A stretch of DNA of 6,068 nucleotides from GCA-2731375 sp047518225. Lineage in GTDB: Bacteria > Pseudomonadota > Alphaproteobacteria > GCA-2731375. Every line of letters begins with the position of its first letter. Within the stretch, counting starts at the first letter, position 1. Shown here one piece after another: positions 5,476-6,068 of this stretch. Below the pieces are notes generated by a model that had not been told where the DNA came from, searched no databases, and worked only from the letters and a program-made list of their open reading frames with translations. The stretch spans positions 1 through 6,068 of the forward strand of contig JAKZRK010000329.1 of the NCBI GenBank assembly GCA_047518225.1, written 5' to 3'. Made by a program: the position numbers and the translations under genes.

Positions 5476-6068
5476 GAAGCTTTTTACCAGGCTGGAGGTT
5501 ACGAGGGACCAGCCATCGACCAGGACGAAAAAGATCAGCTTGAAGGGCAGGGCGATCATGATCGGCGGCAGCATCATCATGCCCATGGACATCAGCACGC
5601 TGGCCACCACCATGTCGATGACGACAAAGGGGATGAAGATCAGGAAGCCGATTTCAAAGGCCCGGCGCAATTCGCTGACGATGAAGGCGGGCACCAGAAC
5701 CTGCAACGGCGTGTCGGCCACATCATCGGGGATTGGATATTTCGTCATGTTTATGAACACGACCAGGTCTTTTTCCCGGACATGCTGGATCATGAAGCCG
5801 CGGAAGGGCACCATGGCGCGCTCAAAGGCTTCGAACTCGTCGATCTTCTGGTTGATCAGGGGCGTGATGCCGGTTTCGTAGGCTTTCTCGAACACCGGCG
5901 ACATGATGAAAAAGGTCAGGAACATGGCCAGGCTGATCAGCACCGTGTTGGGCGGTGTCTGTTGCACGCCCAGGGCACTGCGCAACAGTGACAGGACGAT
6001 GACAATCCTGGTGAAGGAGGTGACCATGACCAGGATCGAAGGCGCCAGGCTGAGCACCGTCAGCAGGG
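5470..6068 (-). CDS. fliP: Flagellar biosynthesis protein FliP (C-terminal part, runs off window)
   Basis: About 199 residues of FliP are visible of a usual 245-250; the reading frame continues through the right edge, so the N-terminus with its leader is missing. FliP is a core membrane subunit of the flagellar type III export gate, assembling with FliQ and FliR beneath the rod. Characteristic stretches are APSILVMVTSFTRIVIVLSL, LLRSALGVQQTPPN, LISLAMFLTFFIMSPVF and the cytosolic/periplasmic segment ending in PAFIVSELRRAFEIGFLIFI. Four hydrophobic segments fit the known topology. A GTG at 6057 is internal (LLTV|LSLAP) and not the start. The protein ends KSFG, with the TAG stop supplied by the terminal repeat of the palindromic element. 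The gene converges on the Sel1 gene. Upstream flagellar genes would lie beyond the window. Confidence 0.95.
   Translation of the reverse strand, partial: LLTVLSLAPSILVMVTSFTRIVIVLSLLRSALGVQQTPPNTVLISLAMFLTFFIMSPVFEKAYETGITPLINQKIDEFEAFERAMVPFRGFMIQHVREKDLVVFINMTKYPIPDDVADTPLQVLVPAFIVSELRRAFEIGFLIFIPFVVIDMVVASVLMSMGMMMLPPIMIALPFKLIFFVLVDGWSLVTSSLVKSFG

Noticed and set aside
6055..6057. GTG as the start of fliP
   Set aside because: The frame continues upstream with family-like residues (LLT) to the window edge, and FliP is normally about 50 residues longer.

Overview
The window looks like chromosome of a GC-rich, flagellated alphaproteobacterium, possibly Rhodospirillales-like. The FliP sequence, the coding style and the catabolic gene pair suggest this, but no rRNA or other phylogenetic marker is present. 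Four protein genes are supported. All of them lie in the right three quarters (about 1446-6068).

The left quarter (1-1445) carries no credible protein gene. It begins with what looks like the outer end of an IS21-family insertion sequence (to about 140), whose transposase genes would lie left of the window. About 190 bases without recognisable content follow. Next comes a minus-strand region of about 800 nt (roughly 1141 to 334) packed with short hairpins. Ten have UUCG loops, two have UCCG loops and one has a GCAA loop. The region ends in an intrinsic-terminator-like hairpin plus U-tract. I read it as a large structured non-coding RNA of a class I do not recognise. It is the most interesting object here. 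Between it and the first gene (1142-1445) is an AT-rich patch flanked by two near-consensus, inverted DnaA boxes.

The middle (1446-4141) is a two-gene minus-strand operon. An M81/MlrC-family metallopeptidase-like gene comes first, then an iron-containing alcohol dehydrogenase of the maleylacetate reductase-like branch, with about 38 bases between them. The pair looks catabolic, with hydrolysis followed by oxidation or reduction, but the substrate cannot be read from sequence.

The right part holds a plus-strand gene for an exported protein of six Sel1 repeats (4274-5212), divergent from the operon and possibly translated from a leaderless mRNA. Converging on it is the 3' part of fliP (minus strand), which runs off the right edge. 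Between the two convergent genes is a 269-bp nested palindromic element (5207-5475). Its terminal inverted repeats contain the stop codons of both neighbours, and its two halves are diverged inverted copies that each keep their own perfect or near-perfect stem.
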